Source: Mycolicibacterium peregrinum (lineage in GTDB: Bacteria; Actinomycetota; Actinomycetes; Mycobacteriales; Mycobacteriaceae). From it: 64,000 nucleotides of DNA. Of the stretch, positions 35,428-43,242 are shown piece after piece; within the stretch, counting starts at the first letter, position 1, and every line of letters starts with the position of its first letter. The notes under the pieces are model-generated. The model ran no database searches, had not been told where the DNA came from, and worked only from the letters and a program-made list of their open reading frames with translations. Location: positions 62,001-126,000 of the forward strand of contig NZ_LQPP01000040.1 in assembly GCF_002102345.1 (NCBI RefSeq). Direction: 5' to 3'. Position numbers and translations under genes: made by a program.

Positions 35428-36801
35428 ATGAGCCATCCCGGAGCTACGGCATCGGATCGGCATAAGGTAGTCATCATCGGATCGGGTTTCGGCGGACTGA
35501 CCGCCGCCAAGACCCTCAAACGTGCCGACGTCGACGTCAAGCTGATCGCCCGCACCACGCACCACCTGTTCCAGCCGCTGCTGTACCAGGTGGCCACCGG
35601 CATCATCTCCGAGGGCGAGATCGCCCCCGCCACCCGCGTGATCCTGCGCAAGCAGAAGAACGCCCAGGTGCTGTTGGGCGACGTGACCCATATCGATCTG
35701 GAGAACCGGACGGTGGAGTCAGTCCTGTTGGGACACACGTATTCCACCCCGTACGACAGCCTCATCATCGCCGCAGGCGCCGGACAGTCCTACTTCGGCA
35801 ACGACCATTTCGCCGAGTTCGCCCCCGGCATGAAGTCCATCGACGACGCGCTGGAGTTGCGCGGCCGCATCCTCGGTGCGTTCGAGCAGGCCGAGCGCTC
35901 CAGCGACCCGGTTCGCCGGGCCAAGCTGCTCACCTTCACGGTGGTGGGCGCGGGCCCGACGGGCGTGGAGATGGCCGGGCAGATCGCCGAATTGGCTGAT
36001 CAGACGCTGCGCGGCAGCTTCCGCCACATCGATCCGACCGAGGCCCGGGTGATCCTGCTCGACGCCGCACCGGCAGTGCTGCCGCCGATGGGACCGAAGC
36101 TCGGCAAGCGGGCCCAGGAACGGCTCGAGAAGATGGGCGTCGAGGTTCAGCTCGGTGCGATGGTGACCGACGTCGACCGCAACGGCCTGACAGTCAAGGA
36201 CTCTGACGGCACGCTGCGGCGCATCGAATCGGCCTGCAAGGTCTGGTCGGCCGGTGTGTCGGCCAGCCCGCTGGGTAAGGACCTCGCCGAACAGTCCGGC
36301 GTCGAGCTCGACCGGGCCGGCCGGGTCAAGGTGGAGCCGGACCTGACGCTTCCCGGCCATCCCAATGTCTTCGTGGTCGGCGACATGGCCGCGATGGAGG
36401 GTGTGCCCGGCGTCGCCCAGGGCGCGATCCAGGGTGGCCGCTACGCCGCCAAGCTGATCAAGCGCGAGGTCGCAGGCACCAGCCCGAAGATCCGGGCCCC
36501 GTTCGAGTACTTCGACAAGGGCTCGATGGCGACGGTGTCGCGGTTCTCGGCGGTGGCCAAGGTCGGCCCGGTCGAGTTCTCCGGGTTCTTCGCCTGGGTG
36601 TGCTGGCTGGTGCTGCACCTGGTGTACATCGTCGGGTTCAAGAGCCGTCTGGTGACGGTGCTGTCGTGGGGCGTGACCTTCCTGAGCACCAAGCGCGGGC
36701 AGCTCACCATCACCGAACAGCAGGCCTACGCCCGCACCAGGATCGAGGAACTCGAAGAGATCGCCGCCTCGGTCCAGGAGACCGAGAAGGCCGCGTCCTA
36801 G
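35428..36801 (+). CDS. ndh: Type II NADH dehydrogenase
   Basis: 457 residues. The FAD site is VVIIGSGFGGLTAAKTL, the NADH site FTVVGAGPTGVEMAGQI, and the second FAD motif VFVVGDMAAMEGV. GVAQGAIQGGRYAA is a quinone-side signature of NDH-2. A C-terminal hydrophobic stretch (FFAWVCWLVLHLVYIVGF) anchors it to the inner face of the membrane. It oxidises NADH and reduces menaquinone without pumping protons. The ribosome site GAGGAG precedes ATG 35428. The 3' end overlaps convergent ureD by 4 bp. Confidence 0.97.
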   Translation: MSHPGATASDRHKVVIIGSGFGGLTAAKTLKRADVDVKLIARTTHHLFQPLLYQVATGIISEGEIAPATRVILRKQKNAQVLLGDVTHIDLENRTVESVLLGHTYSTPYDSLIIAAGAGQSYFGNDHFAEFAPGMKSIDDALELRGRILGAFEQAERSSDPVRRAKLLTFTVVGAGPTGVEMAGQIAELADQTLRGSFRHIDPTEARVILLDAAPAVLPPMGPKLGKRAQERLEKMGVEVQLGAMVTDVDRNGLTVKDSDGTLRRIESACKVWSAGVSASPLGKDLAEQSGVELDRAGRVKVEPDLTLPGHPNVFVVGDMAAMEGVPGVAQGAIQGGRYAAKLIKREVAGTSPKIRAPFEYFDKGSMATVSRFSAVAKVGPVEFSGFFAWVCWLVLHLVYIVGFKSRLVTVLSWGVTFLSTKRGQLTITEQQAYARTRIEELEEIAASVQETEKAAS

Positions 36802-37448
36802 AGCTCTGGGACCTCAGGGGGCAGCCGGTCACCTTGCCAGGTGGCCAGGCTGCCACCGGCGGCCAGCGCCAACAAGGTGCCCTGTGCCTCGAACACGGGT
36901 TCCGGGTAACGCAGTTCGCTGATGCAGGCCCGAGGGGCGGCCAACAGGTCGTCACCCACCGCGTCGCAGCCGAGTTCGATCCGATGCCGCAACAACGGCG
37001 CCGAGCCGACGTCGGCATGCATCGCCGACGACCAGTTACCCTGCCGTTCACCGGATCTGCCGATCTGGACCCGTTCACGAATCCGCACCTGAGCGGCCTC
37101 GGTCAGCCGTAGCCGCGTGGTGGTGCGGTGCGCCGAACCTCCCGCAACGACGGTCGGCTGCGGATCGAGGTCCAACTGCCCGGCGATCTCGAGCTCCCAG
37201 TGCGCAGCGGACCGCAACGTGGCGGCGCCGGGCAGCACCATGGTTGCCGCGGCGGTGCGAATCCGCAGCCGAGCACCGGCTTCCACCACCACCCGCACCG
37301 TGACGGTGTCGCCGCCGAGTGGGGTGGCAGCCGTCGAGACCAGATGCACCGTGCCCGTTTCGGTGCACCGCCCGGCCAGCCCGCCGCGAGCCTCGATCCG
37401 CGGCAGCCGCCCCGGCGAGGCCGTGATGGCGACTTCGGAGTGCATCAC
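36798..37448 (-). CDS. ureD: Urease accessory protein UreD
   Basis: 216 residues. UreD helps UreF and UreG insert nickel into apo-urease. The family features are GGLAGRCTETGTVHLVSTAATPLGGDTV and RLRIRTAAATMVLPG. Start GTG 37448 overlaps the ureG stop; ATG 37445 is equally possible. It is the last gene of the ureABCFGD unit and ends on the stop of ndh. Confidence 0.92.
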   Translation of the reverse strand: MMHSEVAITASPGRLPRIEARGGLAGRCTETGTVHLVSTAATPLGGDTVTVRVVVEAGARLRIRTAAATMVLPGAATLRSAAHWELEIAGQLDLDPQPTVVAGGSAHRTTTRLRLTEAAQVRIRERVQIGRSGERQGNWSSAMHADVGSAPLLRHRIELGCDAVGDDLLAAPRACISELRYPEPVFEAQGTLLALAAGGSLATWQGDRLPPEVPEL

Positions 37449-38131
37449 GACGACGGTGCCTGCGCGGCCTTCAACTGTTCACGCACCCAAGTCAGCACCG
37501 GGCCCGCGGACGGATCCTCGGTCAGTGAGATGAGCGCCGTGGGGCGGTCTGCTCGCACCTTGGCCGCATCGCGGCGCATCACGTCCAGATCGGCACCCAC
37601 CATCGGGGCCAGGTCGGTCTTGTTGACCACCAACAGGTCCGAGAACGTCACGCCGGGGCCGCCCTTCCGCGGCACCTTGTCTCCCCCGGCCACGTCGATC
37701 ACGAAGATCTGCACGTCGACCAGACCCGAGGAGAACGTCGCGGTGAGGTTGTCGCCCCCGGATTCGACGAGGATGAGATCCAGCGCGGAGTTGGCCTCGA
37801 TCAGATCGTCGATCGCATCCAGGTTGGCCGTGATGTCATCGCGTATCGCGGTGTGCGGACATCCCCCGGTCTGCACCGCGGCGATCCGCTCGTCGGGCAG
37901 CACCGCATGCCGGCGCAAGAAGTCGGCGTCTTCAGTGGTGTAGATGTCGTTGGTCAACACCGCGAGCGACAGCTCGTCACGCAACTGCCGGCACAATGCC
38001 GCCACCAGAGCGGTCTTTCCCGATCCCACCGGACCGCCGACACCGATGCGCAACGGCTCACCGGGTTGGCGGGCCCGCTTGGGCCGGTCTACGTGCGTGT
38101 GGGGCTCGCCGTCGAGGAAATGCGGTGGCAT
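37445..38131 (-). CDS. ureG: Urease accessory GTPase UreG
   Basis: 228 residues from ATG 38131. The GTPase motifs are GVGGPVGSGKTAL (P-loop), LVESGGDNL and VVNKTDLAP. A short His-containing N-terminus (DGEPHTHVD) and the CPH motif (GGCPHTAIRDD) bind nickel. GTP hydrolysis drives nickel delivery to UreC. The stop overlaps the ureD start. Confidence 0.96.
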   Translation of the reverse strand: MPPHFLDGEPHTHVDRPKRARQPGEPLRIGVGGPVGSGKTALVAALCRQLRDELSLAVLTNDIYTTEDADFLRRHAVLPDERIAAVQTGGCPHTAIRDDITANLDAIDDLIEANSALDLILVESGGDNLTATFSSGLVDVQIFVIDVAGGDKVPRKGGPGVTFSDLLVVNKTDLAPMVGADLDVMRRDAAKVRADRPTALISLTEDPSAGPVLTWVREQLKAAQAPSS

Positions 38132-38160
38132 GGTGGACCTTTCGAGATGATCTAACAGAA

Positions 38161-38796
38161 TTACGAGACGAACAGCGGCCGGTCGCGTTCGGTGTGGCGT
38201 TGGGCCAGCACGTCGAGCAACGGATCGGAGAGGTCGGCCAAACCGGTGACCGCCTCGGCCGCCGCGTCGTCGCACAACCCGGACAGCTCGAAGGTCAGGG
38301 CCGCGACATCGGCGGGATCCAGGGCGAGCAACCGCTGCGCGGCGGTCGCCGAACCGGTCATGGTGGTGTACACCACCGACAGGGCGGTCTGGCCCGAATC
38401 CAACGCTGCCGCCGCCCCGACCGCACCGGCGGCCACCGGCAGATGTGGGCGGGTTCCGAGGGTGTCCCAAGACTGCTGCGGCCAGACCCGCCGGGCCAGC
38501 CGGACCAGTCCGCGCCCCTGCGCGCGCGAGGCCTCCCGCGCCGCCGGAGCCGGGGTACGGGCGTCGGTTTCGGCATCGGCGGCCCCGACGTCCAGAGCAC
38601 CGGTGTGCACCGCCACCGCCAGCGAGGCGGCGACCACTCCGTTGGTGCGGATGCGCCGGACCAGGTAGGCGCGCAACGTTGCGATGTCGGTGAGCAGACC
38701 GCTGGTGACCGCCTCCTCGACGCCGCCAGAATGCACGTGGCCACCGGTGGGCAACCGTGAATCGGCCAGGGTCAGAAGCGTTGCCAGGCTGCTCAT
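38161..38796 (-). CDS. ureF: Urease accessory protein UreF
   Basis: 211 residues, mostly helical. LLTLADSRLPTGGHVHSGGVEEAV is the family N-terminus. UreF bridges UreD and UreG in the activation complex. It lies 15 bp after ureC and 29 bp before ureG. Confidence 0.92.
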   Translation of the reverse strand: MSSLATLLTLADSRLPTGGHVHSGGVEEAVTSGLLTDIATLRAYLVRRIRTNGVVAASLAVAVHTGALDVGAADAETDARTPAPAAREASRAQGRGLVRLARRVWPQQSWDTLGTRPHLPVAAGAVGAAAALDSGQTALSVVYTTMTGSATAAQRLLALDPADVAALTFELSGLCDDAAAEAVTGLADLSDPLLDVLAQRHTERDRPLFVS

Positions 38797-38811
38797 CTAT
38801 CGGACACTCAT

Positions 38812-40533
38812 CTAGAACAGGAAATATCGTTGAGCCATGGGCAGTTCGACCGCGGGCTGCTCCTGCCACACCTGTCCGTCGATCCGCACGGTGAAGGTGT
38901 CCGGATCGACCTCGATGCGGGGCATCGCATCGTTGTGCGGCATCTGAGCCTTGCCGACCTGCCGAACATTCTTGACCGCGGCCAATTTTCGACGAATGTC
39001 GAGGCGGTCCGCCAGACCGTCCTCGATTGCCTGCGGTGCGACGAAGTGCACCGACGTGGCGGCCGCCGCGACGGGAGCCGCCCCGAACATCGGCCGCGGC
39101 AACACCGGTTGTGGCGTCGGGATCGAGGCATTGGCGTCACCCATCGCGGCCCAGGCGATCATGCCGCCCTTGAGCACGGCGTGCGGACGTACCCCGAAGA
39201 ATGCGGGTTCCCACAGCACCAGGTCGGCGAGCTTGCCCACCTCGACCGATCCGACCTCGCCGTCGAGGCCGTGGGCGATGGCCGCGCAGATGGTGTATTT
39301 CGCGACATAGCGGCGGACCCGGTTGTTGTCGGCCGAGCCGTCCCCCTCCAAAGCGCCGCGCCTACGCTTCATCACATGTGCGGTCTGCCAGGTCCGCAAC
39401 ACCACCTCGCCGATCCGACCCATCGCCTGCGAGTCGCTGCCGATCATCGAGATGGCCCCGATGTCGTGCAACAGGTCCTCGGCGGCGATCGTGGACGGCC
39501 GGATCCGGCTCTCGGCGAACGCCAGATCCTCCGGCACACTCGGGTTGAGGTGGTGGCACACCATCAACATGTCGAGGTGCTCGTCGAGGGTGTTGACCGT
39601 ATGCGGCCGCGTCGGATTCGTCGAACTGGGCAGCACATTGGGGTGGGCGGCGACGGTGATGATGTCGGGCGCGTGCCCGCCACCCGCACCTTCGGTGTGA
39701 TACGCATGGATGCTGCGGCCCTTGACGGCGGCCAGAGTGTCCTCGACGAAGCCGGCCTCATTCAGGGTGTCTGTGTGGACATTGACCTGCACCCCGGCGG
39801 ATTCGGCGACGGTGAGACAGGCATCGATGGCAGCCGGAGTGGTCCCCCAGTCTTCGTGCAGCTTGAAACCTGCTGCGCCACTGCGCAACTGCTCCCACAT
39901 CGCCTCGGAGCTGACCGTGTTGCCCTTACCGAGAAGGGCGACGTTGAGCGGCCAGGAATCCAGCGCTTCGAGCATCCGGGCCAGATGCCACGCGCCCGGC
40001 GTGACTGTGGTGGCCTTACTGCCCTCGGCCGGACCGGTGCCGCCGGCGACGATGGTGGTGATGCCGCCGCCGAGGGCCTCCTCCATGAGCTGCGGACAGA
40101 TCAGGTGGACATGACAGTCGATCGCCCCGGCGGTCAGGATGCGCCCGTTGCCCGCGATGATCTCGGTCGACGGGCCGACGACCAGGGCCGGATGCACTCC
40201 CGTCATGATGTCGGGGTTGCCGGCCTTGCCGATCCCCACGATGCGTCCATCGCGGATCCCGATGTCGGCCTTGATGATTCCCCAGTGGTCGATGATCACC
40301 GCGCCGGTGATGACGGTGTCGGGTGCGCCGTCGGCGCGGGTGGCCCTCGACTGCCCCATCGACTCGCGCAGCACCTTGCCGCCGCCGAATACCGCCTCGT
40401 CGCCCGCGCGCTCAGGCCCGCCGCTGCGGTCCTCGGTGATCTCGACGAACAGGTCGGTGTCGGCCAGCCGGATCCGGTCACCGGCGGTGGGGCCGAAGAG
40501 CGCGGCGTAGCGCGCCCGGGTCAGTTCACTCAT
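38812..40533 (-). CDS. ureC: Urease alpha subunit
   Basis: 573 residues. The nickel ligands are in CHVHLICPQ and later histidines (AYHTEGAGGGHAPD). The Lys in GFKLHEDWG is the carbamylated bridge, and the flap region is MVCHHLNPSVPEDLAF. It hydrolyses urea to ammonia and CO2 in the cytoplasm. ATG 40533 overlaps the ureB stop (ATGA). Confidence 0.98.
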   Translation of the reverse strand: MSELTRARYAALFGPTAGDRIRLADTDLFVEITEDRSGGPERAGDEAVFGGGKVLRESMGQSRATRADGAPDTVITGAVIIDHWGIIKADIGIRDGRIVGIGKAGNPDIMTGVHPALVVGPSTEIIAGNGRILTAGAIDCHVHLICPQLMEEALGGGITTIVAGGTGPAEGSKATTVTPGAWHLARMLEALDSWPLNVALLGKGNTVSSEAMWEQLRSGAAGFKLHEDWGTTPAAIDACLTVAESAGVQVNVHTDTLNEAGFVEDTLAAVKGRSIHAYHTEGAGGGHAPDIITVAAHPNVLPSSTNPTRPHTVNTLDEHLDMLMVCHHLNPSVPEDLAFAESRIRPSTIAAEDLLHDIGAISMIGSDSQAMGRIGEVVLRTWQTAHVMKRRRGALEGDGSADNNRVRRYVAKYTICAAIAHGLDGEVGSVEVGKLADLVLWEPAFFGVRPHAVLKGGMIAWAAMGDANASIPTPQPVLPRPMFGAAPVAAAATSVHFVAPQAIEDGLADRLDIRRKLAAVKNVRQVGKAQMPHNDAMPRIEVDPDTFTVRIDGQVWQEQPAVELPMAQRYFLF

Positions 40534-40880
40534 GGCACATCCAATCGGCCGGGCGCGTCGAAGCTGATTCCGTGCACCTCGCGGGTGCCGCCCAGCGGGA
40601 CCAATGAAACCCGCTGGGCCACACCGGGTTCGAAGCGGACGGCAGTACCGGCGGGGATGTCGAGACGGTGCCCGCGGGCGGCGGACCGGTCGAAGTCCAA
40701 CGCGCCGTTGGCCTGCGGCAGGTGCACATGGCTACCGACCTGCACCGGACGGTCACCGGTGTTGACCACATCGAGGATCAGCCTCGGCGCACCGGCATTG
40801 AGCGCGATGTCGCCGTCGCCGAACACGATCTCTCCTGGCACGATCGATGCACGATCCGCCTTCGGCTTCTCGCTGGCCAT
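40530..40880 (-). CDS. ureB: Urease beta subunit
   Basis: 116 residues. IVPGEIVFGDGDIALNAG and VQVGSHVHLPQANGAL are the conserved urease-beta motifs. A Lys/Glu N-terminal extension (ASEKPKADR) precedes the core. It lies 3 bp after ureA and overlaps ureC. Confidence 0.96.
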   Translation of the reverse strand: MASEKPKADRASIVPGEIVFGDGDIALNAGAPRLILDVVNTGDRPVQVGSHVHLPQANGALDFDRSAARGHRLDIPAGTAVRFEPGVAQRVSLVPLGGTREVHGISFDAPGRLDVP

Positions 40881-40883
40881 CGC

Positions 40884-41186
40884 TCAGGCGATCGGATGGT
40901 GGACGGTGACCAGCTTGGTGCCGTCGGGAAAAGTGGCCTCGACCTGGACGTCGTGCAGCATCTCGGGCACTCCCTCCATGACCTCCCCGCGGGTGAGCAC
41001 ATCGCGTCCGCTCACCATCAACTCGGCGACCGTGCGGCCGTCGCGCGCACCCTCCAGCAGGTGATCGGTGATCACCGCGACGGCCTCGGGATGGTTGAGC
41101 AGCAAGCCGCGAGCCTGTCTGCGCCGCGCCAGGTCTGCGGCATATGAGATGAGCAGACGGTCCTGCTCATGCGGGGTCAAACGCAT
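40884..41186 (-). CDS. ureA: Urease gamma subunit
   Basis: 100 residues from ATG 41186, the standard UreA length (MRLTPHEQDRLL start). NHPEAVAVITDHLLEGARDG and GVPEMLHDVQVEATFPDG are family motifs. It is the first gene of ureABCFGD; ureE is missing, as in other mycobacteria. Confidence 0.97.
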   Translation of the reverse strand: MRLTPHEQDRLLISYAADLARRRQARGLLLNHPEAVAVITDHLLEGARDGRTVAELMVSGRDVLTRGEVMEGVPEMLHDVQVEATFPDGTKLVTVHHPIA

Positions 41187-41258
41187 AGTGCGCGATATTG
41201 CCATGGCGCGCGGGTTTCGGCAGCGCTCGCTCGGCCCGCGCGACCCGCGCCCGAAGCG

Positions 41259-41660
41259 CTACTCCGCGATGTTCTGCAGTCGCACCTGACCGCGCGCCAC
41301 GAGCTTGTCGTTCTCGTCGGTGATCGTGATGAGCCACAGCTGCTGGCGGCGCCCTCGGTGGATGGGTGTGGAAACTGCTGTGACAGTGCCGGATCCGATG
41401 GCACGCAGGAAATCGGTGTTGTTGTTGACGCCGACCACCGTGCCGCCGCCGTTCTCCGACAGCCAGATGTGCCCCGACACGCTGGCCAGGCTCTCGACGA
41501 TCGAGCAGTACACGCCGCCGTGCACGATGCCCCAGGGCTGCAGCAGCTTGTCGTGGATCTCCAGCTGCGCGCGCCCGCCGTCGGGGGTGAGCTCGAGATA
41601 GGTCAGGCCCAGTTCGGTGTCGAAACCTTTGCCCAAACCTTCAGGGGTATCAGTGGTCAC
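41259..41660 (-). CDS. PaaI-type hotdog thioesterase (Rv1847 type)
   Basis: 133 residues from GTG 41660, which has GAGGG 5 bases upstream; ATG 41690 has no ribosome site and lies right behind a strong terminator hairpin. The hotdog motif is WGIVHGGVYCSIVESLAS and VVGVNNNTDFLRA. It hydrolyses an acyl-CoA or aromatic acyl-CoA in the cytoplasm. It lies between the urease operon and the sRNA locus. Confidence 0.85.
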   Translation of the reverse strand: MTTDTPEGLGKGFDTELGLTYLELTPDGGRAQLEIHDKLLQPWGIVHGGVYCSIVESLASVSGHIWLSENGGGTVVGVNNNTDFLRAIGSGTVTAVSTPIHRGRRQQLWLITITDENDKLVARGQVRLQNIAE

Positions 41661-41696
41661 AGCCCTCGTGTCTACACGCCGTATCTCCATAAAGAT

Positions 41697-41784
41697 GCGG
41701 GCGGGTCCCGCGTATCAAACGCGGGACCCGCCCTCGAGCGGACCGGGGGTCTCTGCAGCCCTCAGGACTCCGGCGCGGTCCGTT
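41697..41784 (-). ncRNA. mrsI: Putative iron-responsive sRNA, MrsI-type (between PaaI thioesterase and blaI side)
   Basis: On the minus strand an IdeR box (41802-41820) and a -10 element TAGATA (41797-41792) predict a start near 41784. The transcript has a 5' hairpin (41776-41782 with 41739-41745, 7 bp) and ends in a perfect 14-bp terminator hairpin. In M. tuberculosis the IdeR-controlled sRNA MrsI lies between Rv1846c (blaI) and Rv1847, on the Rv1847 strand. The same neighbours and strand are seen here. Length about 90 nt. Ends are estimated; the identity rests on synteny, the IdeR box and architecture. Confidence 0.7.
41699..41733 (-). terminator. Strong hairpin terminator of the putative sRNA
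   Basis: A perfect 14-bp stem (41699-41712 with 41720-41733) closes a 7-nt loop (TATCAAA). On the minus strand it is followed by GCATCTTTATGG, a weak T-containing tail. It ends the putative sRNA and insulates the thioesterase gene. Confidence 0.85.
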
Positions 41785-41801
41785 GGCCTCGTATCTACAT
41801 A

Positions 41802-41820
41802 CTAGGCAAGGCTATCCTAA
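41802..41820 (-). promoter_or_regulatory. IdeR (iron) box of the putative sRNA promoter
   Basis: The minus strand reads TTAGGATAGCCTTGCCTAG, matching 14 of 19 positions of the IdeR consensus TTAGGTTAGGCTAACCTAA. It covers the predicted -35 region, which fits repression by IdeR-Fe. The box runs over the stop codon of the neighbouring iron-box gene. Confidence 0.75.
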
Positions 41821-42587
41821 TTAAGCAAGACCTTCCCTGCCCGGCCACTGCCACGAACCGGCAGACCGAAGCCGACCAGGGCATCGAGCACCGCCTGACC
41901 GCGCCGCATGCTCACGACCTCACTCGAGCCGGCGAGCAGTGGGACCTGCGTGGCGGCACCGACCACCGCCGCGCCCACCATGTGCCACATCGCCGCGATC
42001 GACATCGCGCCGTCACTGATGTCGACCAGGCGGCTGAACAAGGGTTCGAGCGCGCGATGACTGCGATGAGCCACCCAGGTGGTCAGCGCCGCCTCACTGG
42101 GCAGCGCGACGATCCCGTCACGGCAGGCACTGGCGAACCGTGCGACCCGGCCGCAGTAGTGGGGATCCTCCGGCAGACCGCGCAGGGTCGGGTCGACCAC
42201 GCCGACCCAGTCGATCGCGCCCTCGGAGTCGACATGGACCCACAGATTCTCCAGGCCGGTGTCCCAGGCGCGCCCTTCCAACACCAGCAGCGGCACGACC
42301 CGGCCGATCACGACATGAATGAACGTCGCGGCCAGTTGCTGAGCGACCGCGGCGCGATTACCCGTCTCCTCCATCGCGGCATCGAACATGCCTTGCAACC
42401 GGTCGGCCGACAAGGCCTCGGCCAACGGCCACCACCGCCTGCGTGAGAGGTCGCCCACCACGGCCACGCCGTAGACCCGCGGACACTCCGGATACAGCTC
42501 ACGTAAACGCCGACTCGACTCGTGCAGCGGCAGCGTCCGCTCGATGGCCATACCCGCGATCAGCGGATCTTCGATCAAGACCGTCAT
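41817..42587 (-). CDS. IdeR-boxed iron-related protein, FhuF/IucC-C-terminal-like
   Basis: 256 residues from ATG 42587, with GGAGG 5 bases upstream. Features: QQLAATFIHVVIGRVVPLLVLEGRAWD, WVHVDSEGAIDWVGVVDP and a helical C-terminus. The pattern resembles the siderophore ferric-reductase/IucA-IucC C-terminal fold, but the FhuF [2Fe-2S] CCxxxxCxxC motif is absent. An IdeR box lies 27 bp upstream, so it is probably made under iron limitation. M. tuberculosis has no gene here between blaI and Rv1847. The exact biochemical role is not settled. Confidence 0.6.
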   Translation of the reverse strand: MTVLIEDPLIAGMAIERTLPLHESSRRLRELYPECPRVYGVAVVGDLSRRRWWPLAEALSADRLQGMFDAAMEETGNRAAVAQQLAATFIHVVIGRVVPLLVLEGRAWDTGLENLWVHVDSEGAIDWVGVVDPTLRGLPEDPHYCGRVARFASACRDGIVALPSEAALTTWVAHRSHRALEPLFSRLVDISDGAMSIAAMWHMVGAAVVGAATQVPLLAGSSEVVSMRRGQAVLDALVGFGLPVRGSGRAGKVLLN

Positions 42588-42613
42588 GTCACCTCCGAAG
42601 GCTCCTGTTTGAG

Positions 42614-42632
42614 TTAGGTTAGCCTTACTATA
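42614..42632 (-). promoter_or_regulatory. IdeR box upstream of the iron-related gene
   Basis: On the minus strand TATAGTAAGGCTAACCTAA has a perfect AGGCTAACCTAA half compared with TTAGGTTAGGCTAACCTAA. It lies 27 bp before the start codon at 42587, placing it over the promoter. Confidence 0.85.
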
Positions 42633-42760
42633 GTCACGTGAAGGATGAGAGCTACCCCCTGTGACTCGATTCACAGCAGACCCCAGATATGGCGCTGACC
42701 TTGCCCTAACCCGATGCAGAAGGCAGTCCGGAGCCCGACCTCAGATGCATACGACGCGCG

Positions 42761-42780
42761 GTAGTAAACGCGTAGTACGC
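42761..42780 (+). promoter_or_regulatory. Candidate BlaI operator
   Basis: TAGTA occurs twice on the same face of the helix (42762-42766 and 42773-42777, 11 bp apart), and the outer GTAGTAAA pairs with TTTACTGC about 16 bp further on. The element lies about 30 bp before blaI. BlaI-family repressors commonly control their own promoter from such sites. Confidence 0.45.
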
Positions 42781-42811
42781 TGGCTTTACTGCTCAGGAGA
42801 GTGAACGGAAC

Positions 42812-43228
42812 ATGGCCAAATTGACGCGTCTCGGGGAGCTTGAGCGCGAGGTGATGGATCACTTGTGGTCCGCACCCGAACCCCAAACTGTGCGCCAAGT
42901 CCATGAGGCGCTGGCCGCCCGCCGCGACTTGGCCTACACCACGATCATGACCGTGCTGCAACGACTGGCGAAGAAGAACCTCGTCGTGCAACACCGTGAT
43001 GACCGGGCGCACCGCTATGCGCCCACCCACGGCCGCGACGAGCTGGTCGCCGGCTTGATGGTTGACGCCCTCGACCAGGCTGCGGACTCCGGCAGCCGTC
43101 AAGCCGCGCTGGTTCATTTCGTCGAGCGAGTCGGCGTCGACGAGGCTCGGGCGTTGCGTCGGGCACTCGCTGAACTGGAGAGCAAGCACCAGCTGCCCCC
43201 ACCGGCTGGCAATTCGGGCCCTGCCTGA
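42812..43228 (+). CDS. blaI: BlaI/MecI/CopY-family transcriptional repressor (Rv1846c type)
   Basis: 138 residues. The winged-helix domain reads AKLTRLGELEREVMDHLWSA..., with recognition helix LAYTTIMTVLQRLAKKNL. The C-terminal dimerisation helix is present (AALVHFVERVGVDEARALRRAL). In M. tuberculosis BlaI represses blaC, blaR and sigC-linked and ATP synthase genes and is inactivated by BlaR cleavage. ATG 42812 follows AGGAGAG. blaR follows 14 bp later. Confidence 0.94.
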   Translation: MAKLTRLGELEREVMDHLWSAPEPQTVRQVHEALAARRDLAYTTIMTVLQRLAKKNLVVQHRDDRAHRYAPTHGRDELVAGLMVDALDQAADSGSRQAALVHFVERVGVDEARALRRALAELESKHQLPPPAGNSGPA

Positions 43229-43242
43229 GAGAGACTTACGGC

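Noticed and set aside
38830..41064. 744-codon plus-strand frame across ureC/ureB/ureA
   Set aside because: It is a shadow of the urease genes with no recognisable domain.
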